Part shown: one piece after another, positions 1 to 11,837 of the stretch
How positions within the stretch are numbered: the stretch's first letter is position 1
Layout: each line of letters starts with the position of its first letter
Source of the DNA: Bremia lactucae
Taxonomy: Eukaryota > Oomycota > Peronosporomycetes > Peronosporales > Peronosporaceae
Direction of reading: 5' to 3'
DNA: 64,000 bases
Assembly: GCF_004359215.1 (NCBI RefSeq)
Contig: NC_090619.1
Coordinates: 5,341,619 to 5,405,618, forward strand
The notes under the pieces: model-generated
Told to the model about the DNA's origin: nothing
Databases searched by the model: none
Seen by the model: the letters and a program-made list of their open reading frames with translations, nothing else
Program-made: the position numbers and the translations under genes

Positions 1-719
1 ATAACGGAAATATATAAAAATACACCAAAACAATAAATAAATGTAAAATACATACCAAATAATCAAAAATGAAACAACAGTAGTAAAATAATTGATAAAT
101 AAAAATATATAACCACACATGTATAATATACCTACGAGTACACAAAAGCTTGGGATCATGAAGAAATATGCTACACTTGATCTTAGTCATGAGGCAGAGA
201 AGGTATTATGAAGAGATATGGATTGAAGGCGTTGATATTCATAGAAATTTGTCATAAGCATACGACGGACTTTTAGCATGCTTCAATCAAGTCACGTGAT
301 CATTAAACTTTTGAGTGGATTAAGACTCTGTAACACTGTTCCATTTACTTTTCTGCTGTTCAGACGATATTTGACACGTATCCTGTTCTAATTATTGTAT
401 GATCTCTAATGCTGCAATATGTATAATTCTGGCATGTTTCAAAACTTAGATGTCCCACCTCCGCTACCTCTTGCTGGCCACACATCAACGATTGTGTTTT
501 GCTGCAAATTTATACCAGCGATGGATAGCGACGACGAGCAATAGAAAGATAGCAGTTCTATTTTAATGACTGCTCGAAATTGCAACCGTCAGCTTCGTGT
601 TGTGTCAAGCGATGAACGGCGCTACAAGGCAGTGTGCACGCAACATGCCTGTCTCTTCGCTGTGCAGTTTTTTTTTTCGCATACATTCAGCCCTCCGAAT
701 TTTTTTGCAATGCACATGC
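1..719. other. AT-rich stretch, no gene recognised
   Basis: No open frame here resembles a known family, and I see no terminal repeat or RNA gene. The stretch is AT-rich at the start and becomes retrotransposon-like near 720, where a gag fragment begins. Confidence 0.4.
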
Positions 720-1010
720 GTCAAGTATACGGATCGTCCAAGGCGTCGTGCAGAGCCTGATCAGGCTTTTCGCATGCGAGCACGACTCCTAGCGACTCGA
801 CAGGGTAAACGAACCCTAGGGGACTTTGTCCAGGAGTTGTGAACTCTCATTGCATCTGTGCATCAAGACCCGGTGCAAGAAGCAATTGTCGTAATAATCT
901 CTATGGGGGGTCTCAATGAGGGCGTTGCCCGGACGGAATTATTCCGATCTCATCCTGCTAGATATGAGACTGCGAAACAAATTGCTTTAAAACCTTCAAT
1001 TTGAGATATG
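720..1010 (+). pseudogene. Ty3/Gypsy gag fragment
   Basis: Reading across one stop at about 840, the plus strand gives a typical oomycete Gypsy gag segment: RQGKRTLGDFVQEL, then a stretch with GGLNEGVARTELFR and ARYETAKQIAL. This matches the capsid region just before the zinc knuckle in related elements. It is short and broken, has no recognisable LTR beside it, and is followed directly by a MULE relic, so it is an isolated fragment. Inference: a dead scrap from rearrangement. Confidence 0.6.
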
Positions 1011-1905
1011 GCCGTTTCCTCTGGCAGGAAAGTGACACCCATGATGATTCAATTGAAGTTAAGGAGCGAAGGGATTAACGCCACCTATAAAAATTGCGTT
1101 TAAGCTCTCAAGAGTTGAAGCTTGAGCTATTCGGAAGCGACATTGATCAATACAACCTCATTTCATCCTCCATGGATGAGCTGAAGATTCGAGGTCACGA
1201 ATCCGAGCTTGATGTCGTAGAGAACAAATTTAAGTGGCTTTTTGTGTCATTTTTTCGGGAAGAGCTTCAAGCATATAAGCCATACAGTGAGTGTGGGATA
1301 TCCGTGAATGGAACCTTTACGAACACGTCAGTCGGTGGAGTTCTTCTTGTAGCGTGCTTTCGAAATGGAAACAACGAGATCCAAATAATCGGAGTTGGGA
1401 TGGTATCGGTGGAGAACGAAGATAACTGGACCTGATTTTTGAATTTCCTACTCTTCGACCTGCAGCCAGCTCTGGCCCAGCATTTGTTATACCGGATAGG
1501 GACAAGGGACATATATAAGCTATGCAGACAGCGTCACCAAACGTCCCACACTTTTATGCTTCCGCCATTTGATGAAGAATTTTAACAAGATGTACAAGTT
1601 CAAGGTTTAAAATTTTTGGCATGGATATTGGCTCGTTTACGGACAACAGTGGAGAACGAGAAGGTGGTAGCAAATATTGCAAGTGTGAACAGCAGTGCGT
1701 CGGCGTGCTTACAGGAGGTTGGTCGTGAAAAATGGTCAACGTCTTACTCTACATGCCCAAGATACAATACTATGACGTCAAATAACGTTGAATCCGCGAA
1801 CAGAGTGTTGAAGGGAATTCGGAGTCTTCCAGTCATCGACTGTTTGATGGAAATCAAACGCTACGTGGCATGCAAGTGGTCTATGAACGTCAAGAAAGAG
1901 AGAGG
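1011..1905 (+). pseudogene. MULE transposase relic
   Basis: Two open blocks, 1094-1435 and 1616-1905, read as a Mutator-like (MuDR/FAR1-type) transposase. The first has GVLLVACFRNGNNEIQIIG followed by VENEDNW, the block around the first catalytic Asp of oomycete MULEs. The second has the late block WSTSYSTCPRYNTMTSNNVE then SANRVLKGIRSLPVIDC. The linking segment near 1440-1610 is frameshifted and has stops. Homology stops near 1905, where the opposite strand takes over as Gypsy RNase H. The fragment lacks both the N-terminal domain and the C-terminal zinc-finger part, so it cannot be functional. Confidence 0.7.
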
Positions 1906-4900
1906 GTGGGGAGTCCGCGAAGAAGGACACGCAACTCGCCATTCTTTGCGACAGGTGTGGACTGTTTATGTCCGTGCGCCATGACGCATGGTCCATATAA
2001 ACAATGAACGGTCTAGAATCGAAAGGATAGACCAAAAGCGTAGCCAGTGCTTATTTCATTGCAACGTGTGCCTTGTCATGCACTGGGTATTTGCACTTAG
2101 CTAGTTTCAGCTGACGCGAACAACGTCTTTGCGGCGCCTGTGCTATCCTGTAGTAATGCACAGCCGATTCCAAAAATCCAAAATAGCCGGCGTCCAGACC
2201 ACGAGAATCGATCTATCTTGGTCTGCAATCACCAAGATCACCGATTGCATCAAGCTTTGCTTGATATTTCAAAGAAATACAGACAATAGGTGTTCCGTGT
2301 CCACTTCACATTCTAACCAACATGAATACTGTCATTTCGGTAGAGTTGCGCGGGTACTTATGCAAATACGCAGCTAAGCCCAAGAAGTTTCGAAGGTTCT
2401 TTACACCGACTAGCGCCGGCCAGTCGGTGATCGCCTTGATCTTTCCAGGATCAGGGCGTAAACCGTGTTTACCACGTTGCACCCAGCAAGTGATATCTCG
2501 CTTGCATTGATTTACACTCTTGAAATTTGCATACGATTTTTGCTTAAGTATTAGTGTATGAACCATTCCGACGTTAGTACGATGTACTCCAACGTCCGGC
2601 TTTTGCGTTCATGGCCTGACAACGAAAGAAGACATCATCAAAACAACATGGTGTGATTTTTTCGCGCCGATCTCAACAAATTGGTTACACGTCTGTTATA
2701 TTTTGCTGGGGCATTATTCAGCCACTGTGGTATAATAGCCACTCCCAAAGCATACCGCTAGGGCGCGCTAATTGCTGTGAATTTAATACTCTGTTCACGC
2801 ATGAGGATCTGATAGAATCCGTCCATCAGATTCATGAAAACGAAAAGATGGAAAGATGGTACTCTTTGACATATCATCAATGATAATGTCCTTTATCGGT
2901 ATTGGCGTTTGAGTCGGTACTGAAGTTATTGAATGCATGCACCCCTCCTGTTGCTATGTAGGGAGGTTAAAGTTCTCACATGGCCTAGCTGCTCAGCGAT
3001 TGGTACAGAACTTTTCGATCACTAATACTTCTAATACTTATTAACGAGGCAGTGGCCAATGCATCATGAGCAGTATTTTGAACCTGGTATCAGGTCGATC
3101 TCATGTCGAGTGCATTTATCCTTGAACAACTCGCAGGGTACCGAATCAGGGATTACATCCCTGAAGTCAATCAAATTCTTAGATAAAGGATTCGCTTCTA
3201 GCGACTACCAAATTGAGCCATATTAATTTCATCTGAAGCTGCTCGTCGAGGACATTCTCGTCCATCCATGTGCTGCTGAGAACCCGTCATTCTCAGGAAA
3301 TATCATTGCCAACCGAATATTGGCCACGTGCTCGTCATCTGATAAGTACGCAGACCTGCTTGACGTTACCACTGCGCAGATCACGCAGGAAGCGTTTCAG
3401 CTGTAGAGTTGGTAACTGAGTAATCTTCGAAGTTAACTTCCGCTGGTGTCAGATCGATTTAAGGCGTCTGAGTTTTTTCCTTGGGTCTTATTGCCAAAAA
3501 TTATTGAGGACTTATCCCCCTAGTTCCTGGGGACCTTATTCTCAAGTTTATCGGGACTTATTTGCTTATTTATTTTGGAGTGGTCTTTCCAACTGCCTCG
3601 AGCTGTATAGCGAGATCCTCTACGATCGACTCTGCAGTCGTTATAGAATTTCGCACTGTCTATTTTAGATAGACGCTCCAAACTCCCTTGGATGTTGATG
3701 TCGAGGCAAGCATCCTTGTTTCTATCCACCCGACTAACTAGGTGGTTTACTTTCGACGCTGCCTGTGCTTGTGCACAGCCGTCGGAGTCTAACTTCACGC
3801 TGTGATGAAATGTCACGCTGAGGTCTTGTGCATACGTACTAACGACCATCCACAAGCGGGGCCATCACACTCAAAAACTACACGTTGTTAACACTTCAAG
3901 ACGCTCATCCGATGGCCATCTGATTAACAGATCACAGATATCGGACAGACCAATGCTGCCAGTTTATGCATGGCTCGTCCTTTCTAAGTCATGTTATTAC
4001 AAGGATGGCATCAAATTTGTCATCCAAATCCAGTACAATGACGTCGTCATTGCACTGTTAACCCTTAAAGTTTTCTTGGGTAGCAACCACACGTTTCTTA
4101 GCTCTTACAGATGCGCTTGTTGCAAGGCGCACTGTCATTCTCGTTAGAGCTAAAATCGCGCTCAACAAATTGAGCCTTCGATCTTCTAGCGGTTGGCGTC
4201 GAATGGATTATCTTGAAGCTCCAAATGGACAAATTTTTTTAGTGGCCACTTATTTACCACTTTAAGTTGTAAAGTGATGTGGGGAACCGCATCACCAACT
4301 GCATTCATAGGCGTAGTGCCCTGCCTTTTGACAACGTTATCGCCTTTGCAATCGCTTGTAACTGGTGGAGCGAGGATTTTCGCTCTCTACATAAGAGAGG
4401 TCTCTAAGTTTTGGACCTCAGACTTCTTGTCGTCTCGGTGGACGATAAGCACCAGAGTGGACAAAAGCTTCTTTCAGGCTAGAGTCGTCCAGTTTCGCTA
4501 TTTATGAAGAATGGTGAAGCGTCTCTTATTCTAAACGGAACCGGTGGGTCTTGACGGAGGCATCGGCAAATTATTGATAAACACAGTAATCTGTGTCTGT
4601 TCATTAATTGGTTAACTCACGATACAATTCGTATGTGCTGTCAAGGTCACGCTTGCCCTGTTTCAATTACAAGAGCTCTTAAATCGGCACGTGGCAGCTG
4701 AAACGTTTGCCCGAAGTCTCAAAGACCTCAAACAACTAAAACACATATACGGAAGCTTTGAGCCCTAAGGTCCAAGATTTGGCACGTTTGGTCACGTTGG
4801 ACATGCCAAACTTTACTTTCGTTGCATGTCATCGATGCGGCGAGCGTCTATGGCATTGGCTTATTCGACGAACCATCTTATTAGGAGTCGCTTTCGACTG

Positions 4901-5332
4901 CCTTGAGATTAAATGTTTCGATCTTTAAGCTTTCGGGTCGACGCAAAGACGTTGGCCCGGCAGCAGCATTTTAAATGCTGCTATCTAATAACAGCTTTAG
5001 CTGTTGAGCACCCTATTCTCTCAACACCTCTGCGTGTTGAGAGCCTTGATAGTGAAGAATGTACTTTTTCTGAGGCAACGTCGAGTTCAAGTTGAATGAA
5101 TTCGGCGATAGGTGCATGTTGATCGTCACTTGCAGAGTGAACAAAATGGCGCTAATGGCTGCCCGCCTACGGCCTATTGCATTTTTTGACTACTTCCCAG
5201 TCGAGGTCACTCAAGCGAGCGATTTTTTCTGCGTTGCATGGAAGCCTTCGTGGGTGGCGTCCTTCTTCATCCAACATCCCTTGTTTGATGGTTTGTACGT
5301 GGACGTTGAACGGATCACGAAGTGCTACCAGG
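1906..5332 (-). mobile_element. Decayed Ty3/Gypsy element, family B, minus strand
   Basis: Read on the minus strand from 5332 downward, pieces of a Gypsy internal region appear in normal order. The gag start follows the primer site; a gag segment at about 4780-4870 matches the family B gag near 51.1 kb; diffuse protease-region sequence follows. Reverse transcriptase lies at about 2890-2306 (GMLWEWL near 2750; GLRPDPGKIKAITDW and LRNFLGLAAYLHKY in 2566-2306). RNase H runs at 2290-1906 (PFIVYMDHASWRTDINSPH). Frames are broken throughout. The element ends abruptly at about 1905 against the MULE relic and has no 3' LTR there. Dead. Confidence 0.7.
5320..5330 (-). other. Primer-binding site of the minus-strand family B relic
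   Basis: On the minus strand this reads TGGTAGCACTT and lies two bases inside the LTR end at 5333. The same 11-mer follows the 5' LTR of other elements in this window. It begins with TGG, as expected for pairing with a tRNA CCA end. Confidence 0.7.
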
Positions 5333-5460
5333 CATAACGGGGCACCTTTCGCTTATACTGGATCAGTACTATCCATCCTGCAGTGATAACAGTGAAGGTG
5401 AGGTGCTTCCAAGTTCTTGCGTACACGACGTGCATAGGAACGTTTAAAGTTGCTACAATA
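5333..5460 (-). repeat. 5' LTR end fragment, family B
   Basis: The minus strand here resembles the last 100-130 bp of the family B LTR at 50.3-50.6 kb and 56.5-56.6 kb (the GGAAGCACCTCAC and CACTG(A/T)TATCA blocks and a CCCCGTTA-type end). The outer boundary is unclear; the LTR seems truncated before the methyltransferase gene at 5645. Confidence 0.55.
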
Positions 5461-5644
5461 TTACCATGCACGGTAATATTGGAAAATTCTGTTCAATGGC
5501 ATTTTGCCCATACGAGGGTTTTCTCAAATTTGCCCGAGCTTAATATCAAAATGTTTTTAGAAGTATAATTTGGTGGAACTATTGTTTTCTTGTTTTTCTT
5601 ACGGTACGATAGAACGGCATCGTATTTACTAGAATTTGTGGAGT

Positions 5645-6768
5645 ATGGAGCTACAGCGAGTGCTGGAGGCTTATCGGGCCATGGCGCCCGTACGACATCT
5701 CATTGAATTGATCAAAGCGCAGTTCGACGCAGATTGTCAGTGGGCGTCGCTGGAAGTCCAGGTTCTATTCATGACAATAATGTTAAATTTATACCGCTTT
5801 TTAATATAGTATCAAACATGTCTGTAGGCTCAAGTCATGCAGGTAGTTATTCACGATAAAGTCTGCGAAGACTTTGCGCCACTCAAAAAATATACTTACA
5901 ATTTTCTTAAAACTTATGTGGAAGGTAAGGTGAGCAAATTGTGACCGTAACAAATTATCAGAAGACTAACGATGCTGAATCATTGACAATAGCTATTGAA
6001 GCTGAGCACGCAAGCTTAGACGATGGCCTAGTAGAGAGTTTAATGGAATACGTGCAAAGTCCTCAATGGAATGAAGATACTCTGAATGCCGAAGCTATGC
6101 ATTACGTATCATACACTATACCATCAATTGACAAGTCCGTTGTTGTCACTTGTCGAGTAGCCTCTGTGATCAATGAGGTGGGACTTAAGGTGTGGGAAGC
6201 TAGCTCACTACTTGCAGAGTACATTATTGCGTATCAAAGGGAGTTTCGTGATAAAAAGGTGCTGGAGCTAGGGGCTGGAGTCGGCTTGACTGGAATTGTC
6301 TTGGCCTGTGTGTGCCACTCTCGTAGTCTAGTACTTACTGACTACGCGCCAAATGTCATGCAAAATTTGCGCTACAATGTCGAAATCAATTCCAGTTACT
6401 TTTGTTGCCCCGTTCAAGTGCAAGCACTGGACTGGGAAACGTGGGAGCCACATGACGACAAAAGTGAGCGCCCTGACGTCTTGATAGCAGGCGATTGTGC
6501 CTACGACGTTGCTGCTTTTCCCCATTTTATGCGTGTTTTGCAAATATTTCTTGCTCACAAAGGAGCCGAGCGCCCACAGCCATTGGCACTCGTTGCTGCC
6601 ACTATTCGAAATGAAGAGACCTTCCAGGAGTTTCTTGACCAGCTCGCAGCTCACGAGATTGAATACAAAGATATCACCGCGACGTCGCTTGAAAAAATAG
6701 GAACCCCTATTTTTTGTAATCCAAATCGAGCCCAAATTCGCATTTGTCGTCTTTCAAAACTCGATTAA
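5645..6768 (+). CDS. eEF2-lysine methyltransferase-like protein (FAM86 / methyltransferase family 16)
   Basis: Three exons are proposed: 5645-5761, 5828-5924 and 5993-6768, with introns of 66 and 68 nt (GT...TGTAG and GTAAGG...AATAG; the second has a CTAAC branch-like motif). The phases join cleanly and give 329 residues, close to the roughly 330 of human EEF2KMT. The N-terminal helical part (residues 1-90) follows the FAM86 layout. The Rossmann methyltransferase domain has the SAM motif VLELGAGVGLTG at about 161-172, an acidic LTDYAPNV at about 185 and LIAGDCAYD at about 235. Known family role: methylation of a lysine on elongation factor 2 in the cytosol; related family-16 enzymes use other proteins, so the substrate is an inference. 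The start is the first ATG that makes the FAM86-like N-terminus. The gene converges on the transporter gene 106 bp downstream. Confidence 0.85.
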
Positions 6769-6874
6769 ATAAAAAGGATGGGTTTCCACGAGTATCGCAA
6801 GATTGAATACTGTAAGATCATTAACTTTCGAAAGCATTTTTTTTTATGGTTTGTAATCTCTCGCATTAGTTATC

Positions 6875-8323
6875 TTATATCGCGTGCATTGTGATCCGAA
6901 AGAACGTTATACAGACGAGAAATGATACGAGGCTAACAGCACCACCGACGAAGACGGGCAGTCGATAGCCCATGGACGTTTCCACGAGCGCCGAGCCAAC
7001 AATAAAATTAAGCAACTGACCAAGTGAATTGGCCGAGTTGATTACACCAACGTAGACGCCAATATCAGCACTCTGGCCCAAAGTATGCACCACAATCGGA
7101 ACAACCAAAGCAAAAAAGGTGCTGATAGTAATCGACGTTAGTGCCACAATCACGAGATTTACTGCCACGACATTCCAAAATGCCATCAGCATAAGCAAGA
7201 TCTGTGGAATCGTCGCAAGAGTTGCAATAGTTTGCGCGCCAAACCGACGTACGAGCGGAGGAAGCACCCACGAGTACAAATACCCGACACTGCAAAAGAG
7301 AATATCTGCCAATCCACCACCTAGTCGTACGCCACGATTATAGTCAAGCTGTTCTTTTGAGCACTGGTTGCCACATGTTGCCGCATTCGTGGCATCGCCA
7401 TGAAAAACCTCGAGACCAAAGAACATGCCCTTGTTGCTATTGTAAGCCGCAAAGGCATATTGATTCAAAAAAATCACACTACAATAAATCACAAGCCCTT
7501 GTGGTAGCGTCTTAATTGCTAAATAAATTGCATGTATTGCCATTAGTGCATTGTGGCAACAAGACTGATTTGCACTTGTTTCTTTCATTCGTGGCACTTC
7601 TGTTGCCACATAGCAAGAAGCTCCGATGGCAACTACCATACACGTCGAGAGCATTCCAAAGAAAAACGACATTGAATTGTACGCAGCTCCAAAGATTTCC
7701 GTATACATAGCGACGACAATTGCTCCAAGCGTGGACCATCCTTGACCCAAAGCCGATCCGAGAGTTTGTCGAGTACCCGCAAAGTCAGAAATAAGCAACA
7801 AAGCTGGTGTTTGTGCAATATTGACAGTAATGTCCATCGAGAGGTAAAAGAAAATGGTGAGAAGACCAGTGTACGTACGATCGGTGACTTCACCGGGCAA
7901 TCCCGACCCGACATCCCCCAACGCGTCTCCAAGCTGACGGGTATAAATCATAAGTATCCAACATAGGATACTTCCGACTGCCGAGACAAAAAGATATGGT
8001 CGCCGACGTCCAAATTTTGATGTCGAGTGGTCGGAATAGACACCCACGATTGGGGCCATAAGTATTCCACAGAGGGGTCCACTGAGTTGCGTCAATTGAA
8101 CCGCGTAGCGAGGTAACATGGTTTGGAGATAAGGTCCTACTGCTGCCCATTGGGCAGCCCATGCCATTCGAATGGCCATGCGAGGCATTGAAATTACGAG
8201 CAAAGCCCCAACGGAAGCGTTTGGTAATTCTTTTTTTTCGTCGCATTTGGGCGTCTCAATTGAGTCAAAATTGGCATTCGACAGTCTACTTTCAATGTCG
8301 TCACTGAGTGATTGGTAACTCAT
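6875..8323 (-). CDS. Sucrose/glycoside transporter-like MFS protein (GPH/SLC45-like)
   Basis: An intact single-exon frame of 482 residues, the usual length for the family. About twelve hydrophobic segments begin near residue 38. The loop between helices 2 and 3 carries DHSTSKFGRRRPY (residues 88-100), the RRRPY-type signature of plant sucrose transporters and animal SLC45 proteins, followed by a helix. A central loop with paired cysteines (ATCGNQCSKEQ) lies between helices 7 and 8. The short N-terminus is cytosolic and polar. Likely role: proton-coupled uptake of sucrose or related sugars across the plasma membrane; the substrate is inferred from family only. It converges with the methyltransferase gene (106 bp between stops). 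Nothing suggests breakage. Confidence 0.85.
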   Translation of the reverse strand: MSYQSLSDDIESRLSNANFDSIETPKCDEKKELPNASVGALLVISMPRMAIRMAWAAQWAAVGPYLQTMLPRYAVQLTQLSGPLCGILMAPIVGVYSDHSTSKFGRRRPYLFVSAVGSILCWILMIYTRQLGDALGDVGSGLPGEVTDRTYTGLLTIFFYLSMDITVNIAQTPALLLISDFAGTRQTLGSALGQGWSTLGAIVVAMYTEIFGAAYNSMSFFFGMLSTCMVVAIGASCYVATEVPRMKETSANQSCCHNALMAIHAIYLAIKTLPQGLVIYCSVIFLNQYAFAAYNSNKGMFFGLEVFHGDATNAATCGNQCSKEQLDYNRGVRLGGGLADILFCSVGYLYSWVLPPLVRRFGAQTIATLATIPQILLMLMAFWNVVAVNLVIVALTSITISTFFALVVPIVVHTLGQSADIGVYVGVINSANSLGQLLNFIVGSALVETSMGYRLPVFVGGAVSLVSFLVCITFFRITMHAI

Positions 8324-9449
8324 TTTTTAAGCGTAGTAGGAGCTGCACAAGGCAGAGTCGGGATTCGTCGTGCTTGGTGTTTATTTTTGTGTATGAAAGT
8401 GGTATGCTTGTGCACGTTTCGAGGAGTTCGAAAGGCTTCAGTGTTAGCCCATCATGCTGGCACTTTTCTCGGTTGCTTTGACAAGAATTTGGCAGAGGGT
8501 AGATAGATATAACGAGTTGGATGTCAACTTAATCGAGAATAATTATTGTTGAGACTTCATGGGCTTGGTATTGGCGGTCGTAAATGCGAAAGTGGGAGGA
8601 TTGGACTGACCAGATCCCGCTGTCCTGAATAGAAGGCTCTTTTTAGTACAAGGTCATGGAAACCGTAGAATCAGGTCACTTCTAAAGTTCTAACTACGAA
8701 CAACCGAGTCGTGACTTGTCGTTTTGTCATCGACACATCATGCAATAGAATAGAAAATCTTTTGTTGCCTTATAGTGGGACAAAGGCATCATTGTGATTT
8801 GCCCGCGTCAAAGCCTCCAAAACTAGAGGAGATGACAAATTGCTTACTATTGGGCAAACTGCTCGCCATCTTTATTAGTAGGATATGGTGATTAACTTCA
8901 TGGTGGCGATATTGTTTTTGGTGTCGATAGAATAATGGCTAAGTAAAATTGATACGCTTACTTTTAGACCATTTTTAGAAAGCAGCTAAATTTGCAACAG
9001 AAGGATCTTAATAAAATGACAAAAATAACATTTACCATTGAAACATTATTTTGAGTATTCTCTACCAGACATGTCAACTAATCCTAATTAATTGCTCGCG
9101 TTCCTTGAGATTGAATTACTCTTACAAGAAACGCATTCGCCGACACTTGTATAAATAAAAGCAACAGCAAGATTTGTGCAGCACAAATGCAACAGTCACC
9201 ACTGGCATGAAATGCAAATAATTGCCGCAGTTAGAAACCTACCACTGAGAATGACCATCAATCGACAAATATAATTTGCAACGTCCATTACAATCGACTA
9301 AGTTGACATCTTGGCCCTTGTCAAAAAATAATCCTACATAAAAGAATTGTCCAATTTGCAGCAACAACATACATCAGTTTATTCAAGCTCTTTTATAGAA
9401 TTTGCGAAAAATTTTTTTAGTAAAATACGCGCTTCCAAAGCTAAAATAA
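8324..9449. other. Intergenic, no gene recognised
   Basis: AT-rich sequence between the transporter start and the outer repeat of the MULE at 9450. No frame longer than about 65 codons looks like protein, and I see no RNA gene. The promoter of the transporter must lie in the first few hundred bases. Confidence 0.5.
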
Positions 9450-9660
9450 ATTACCGTCGCTGCCGACTTGATCTTGATTGGCCATTCAAAAGCCAAAAAT
9501 CCTTAGTATTGCGCTTCGCATATTATTTACATGGGCGAAAAAAGTGGTGTAAAAAACGAATGACGGTGGAAATAACAAATGATGGAGTGGAATTGATGGG
9601 GTGGATAAAAATGATTATTTACGAGCCAAATTATTGGGCGTTAGGGGCAACTGCGTGCAT

Positions 9661-10117
9661 TGTAACGGGGCACTACGGCTTGTACTGCTTCAGTACAAGT
9701 CCACTTCGCACTGCTTCCGTTGCGAGTGGTGCCTTACGTTAGTTCACGTACACTAGTACGTGCAGAGGAAGACTTCTCTTTAGGGTAACCAGCTTAAAGA
9801 GGGTAAAATGAAAATTGTATTAGTATAATCAAGTATCTCTTCTTTCTATCTGTTAGCTCTAACTTAATTATAAACTAATACTAAACATGCAACTGAATTC
9901 TTATCATATCTTATCTTATCTGTCTCTCTCTTTGTTTATATCTACAGCTAATTAGTCTGCGGGATAAATAGATATAATGGTCTATGCCTATTTATGGGTA
10001 AGAATTCTGAACGTTACTACATAAAGTAATATTCTCCAAATATTATCTACCTTTTAAATAATATATTATTTAAAAACTTATAAGTGTTAATTTCATGTAA
10101 CGATACACCCCGTTACA
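9661..10117 (-). repeat. Solo LTR, family A
   Basis: A 457-bp unit runs from TGTAACGGGG to CGTTACA, the reverse complement of the family A LTR. It is flanked by a perfect 5-bp target duplication TGCAT (9656-9660 and 10118-10122). No internal sequence remains, so it formed by LTR-LTR recombination. It lies inside the MULE. Confidence 0.9.
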
Positions 10118-10518
10118 TGCATTGTGACCTGAATTCCTGCAAATACTACAAAGTCTTGAACGAACCGCCGCTTGAACAATCTCAAATATTGATGGATCTC
10201 GTTGCGTTGATAAGTCATTCACAAAATTGTTTTGTAAGGTTTAGATGCAGTTGGGCGACCACGAGTACGTCAGGGGACAGGATTTCTTGGACCCACATCA
10301 TCCAGGACTGCAATTTGTCGCAGCAGTCTCAGTATGATTTCTTGATGGCGAGGCTCCACCATATTGTAAAGTTCCCTGACAGCCTCTAAAATGGTGGCAA
10401 CATTGTTTTGCCCACACCAGAAATGGCTGCAGGCGCAGCTGCATCCAAGCGTCATTAATGGTGAAATTTTTCAGCAGTGAGAGGGCGGCTACTTCTTAGA
10501 TAGCAAGTATTTGATGCT
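10118..10518 (-). pseudogene. MULE transposase, C-terminal fragment
   Basis: The minus strand reads EAVRELYNMVEPRHQEIIL and then, after a frameshift near 10270, an RGRP-type basic tail (RTRGRPTASKPYKT) and an acidic/STQR-like end. This is the layout of oomycete MULE C-termini. It is the continuation of the fragment at 12317-13760, separated by the LTR retrotransposon. Confidence 0.6.
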
Positions 10519-10978
10519 GACAATATAACGGGGTGTATCGTTACGTGAAATTAAAACTTAAAGGTTGTGAATTAATATATTATCTAAAAGGTAGATAAAA
10601 TTTTGAGCATATTACTTTATATAGTAATATTCAGAATTCTTATCTATAAATACGTATCGGCCATTATATCTATTTATTCCGCAGAAGAATCAGCTGAAGT
10701 AGTAATCAAAGAGAGTTACAAATAAAAAAGAGATAAGAATTCATTTACATGATAAGTATTAGGTTATAGTTAAGTAAGCATTTACAAAGATAGATTAAGT
10801 GACACTTAACTTTATTTAATACAGTTTTCGTTTTACCCTCTTAAGTCTACTTGTCTTAGGAGAAGTCTGCCTCTGCACGTACAGTGTACGTCACCTAACG
10901 TAAGGCACCACTCACAACTGAAGCAGTGTGAAGTAGACTTGTACTGAAACAGTACAAGTCGTAGTGCCCCGTGACACC

Positions 10979-10989
10979 TGGTAGCACTT
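10979..10989 (+). other. Primer-binding site TGGTAGCACTT
   Basis: It begins two bases after the 5' LTR end. It is complementary to the 3' end predicted for an initiator tRNA-Met with acceptor AGCACTT/AAGTGCT, of the kind preserved in part at 58817-58880. Confidence 0.75.
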
Positions 10990-11026
10990 TGTAGTCCGTC
11001 CGAGGACCACATTATCCACATCTAAC

Positions 11027-11737
11027 ATGGACATGTTAGATGATAGTGGGAATACACATCACGTTTCCCCTGAAAGCTACTCCTTTCTAAGTGATATAGA
11101 AATGAGTGCGGTTGAACGAATGAGTTCAACCGTGGGTTTCGATGCAATCCTGGCATTACTGTCTAACTTAGACAGAGATGCCCTCTATTCAACTATCGCC
11201 AAGTTCACACAACATGAACTTGACGAGATGAAGGAAAAAATAGCCTTGCTGAATCATCAAGGCTCTCAACAGGCGGAACTGTTGAGATTACAGCAGGTAC
11301 AGACCTCTGTGCCTGGGATGATACAAACGCGTCTCCCGAAACTCTAAAGATTGACATATCTAAATATAGGGGAGTCGAAGAAGACTCCCTCTTGAGATAT
11401 TTTATCGAGTTAGACGATGCCATAAGGGCACGTACCATCGTCGACGAGCAAATGCAAGTCGCATTTGCTCAATCAAGTCTGGCAGGTCGTGCCAAAACTT
11501 GGGCATTGGGCCTTGTTGCGCGACCCATACGTCTTTGGGTCACTAGAGGCTTTTAAAACCCAACTCAAACAGACGTTTGAACCGCCAAGGACTGAGTTCA
11601 GAGCTCTTCAGAGCTTCCTAAACTCAAGCAAGGCAAGCGTGATGTTCACGCATATGCCCAGCACATACGACTCTTAGCGAGTTCTATCACAAATAACCCA
11701 GTTCATGAACACACGTTGATTACGGTGTCCATGCAAG
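11027..11737 (+). pseudogene. Gypsy gag, 5' part, cut by gap
   Basis: The first frame (11027-11347) begins MDMLDDSGNTHHVSPE and continues with a Glu/Gln-rich helical segment (HELDEMKEKIALLNHQ...QAELLRLQQ). After frameshifts the capsid part continues (AFKTQLKQTFEPPRTEFRAL) to the gap at 11738. The N-terminus matches the gag at 25.7 kb closely. It is broken by frameshifts and truncated by the gap. No zinc knuckle is visible because that part is missing. Confidence 0.75.
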
Positions 11738-11837
11738 NNNNNNNNNNNNNNNNNNNNNNNNNNNNNNNNNNNNNNNNNNNNNNNNNNNNNNNNNNNNNNN
11801 NNNNNNNNNNNNNNNNNNNNNNNNNNNNNNNNNNNNN
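11738..11837. other. Assembly gap (100 N)
   Basis: A run of exactly 100 N inside a family A element. The exact size suggests a placeholder of unknown length. Confidence 0.99.

Noticed and set aside
5941..5992. GTG start at 5941 for the methyltransferase
   Set aside because: The first 52 bases of that frame fall inside an intron with good splice sites; the spliced model restores the FAM86-type N-terminus.
6328..6735. Antisense frame of 135 codons over the methyltransferase gene
   Set aside because: Shadow of the third exon; no family features, and the sense strand has clear methyltransferase motifs.
9347..9742. 131-codon plus-strand ORF
   Set aside because: It runs across the MULE inverted repeat and into the solo LTR, and its composition is not protein-like.
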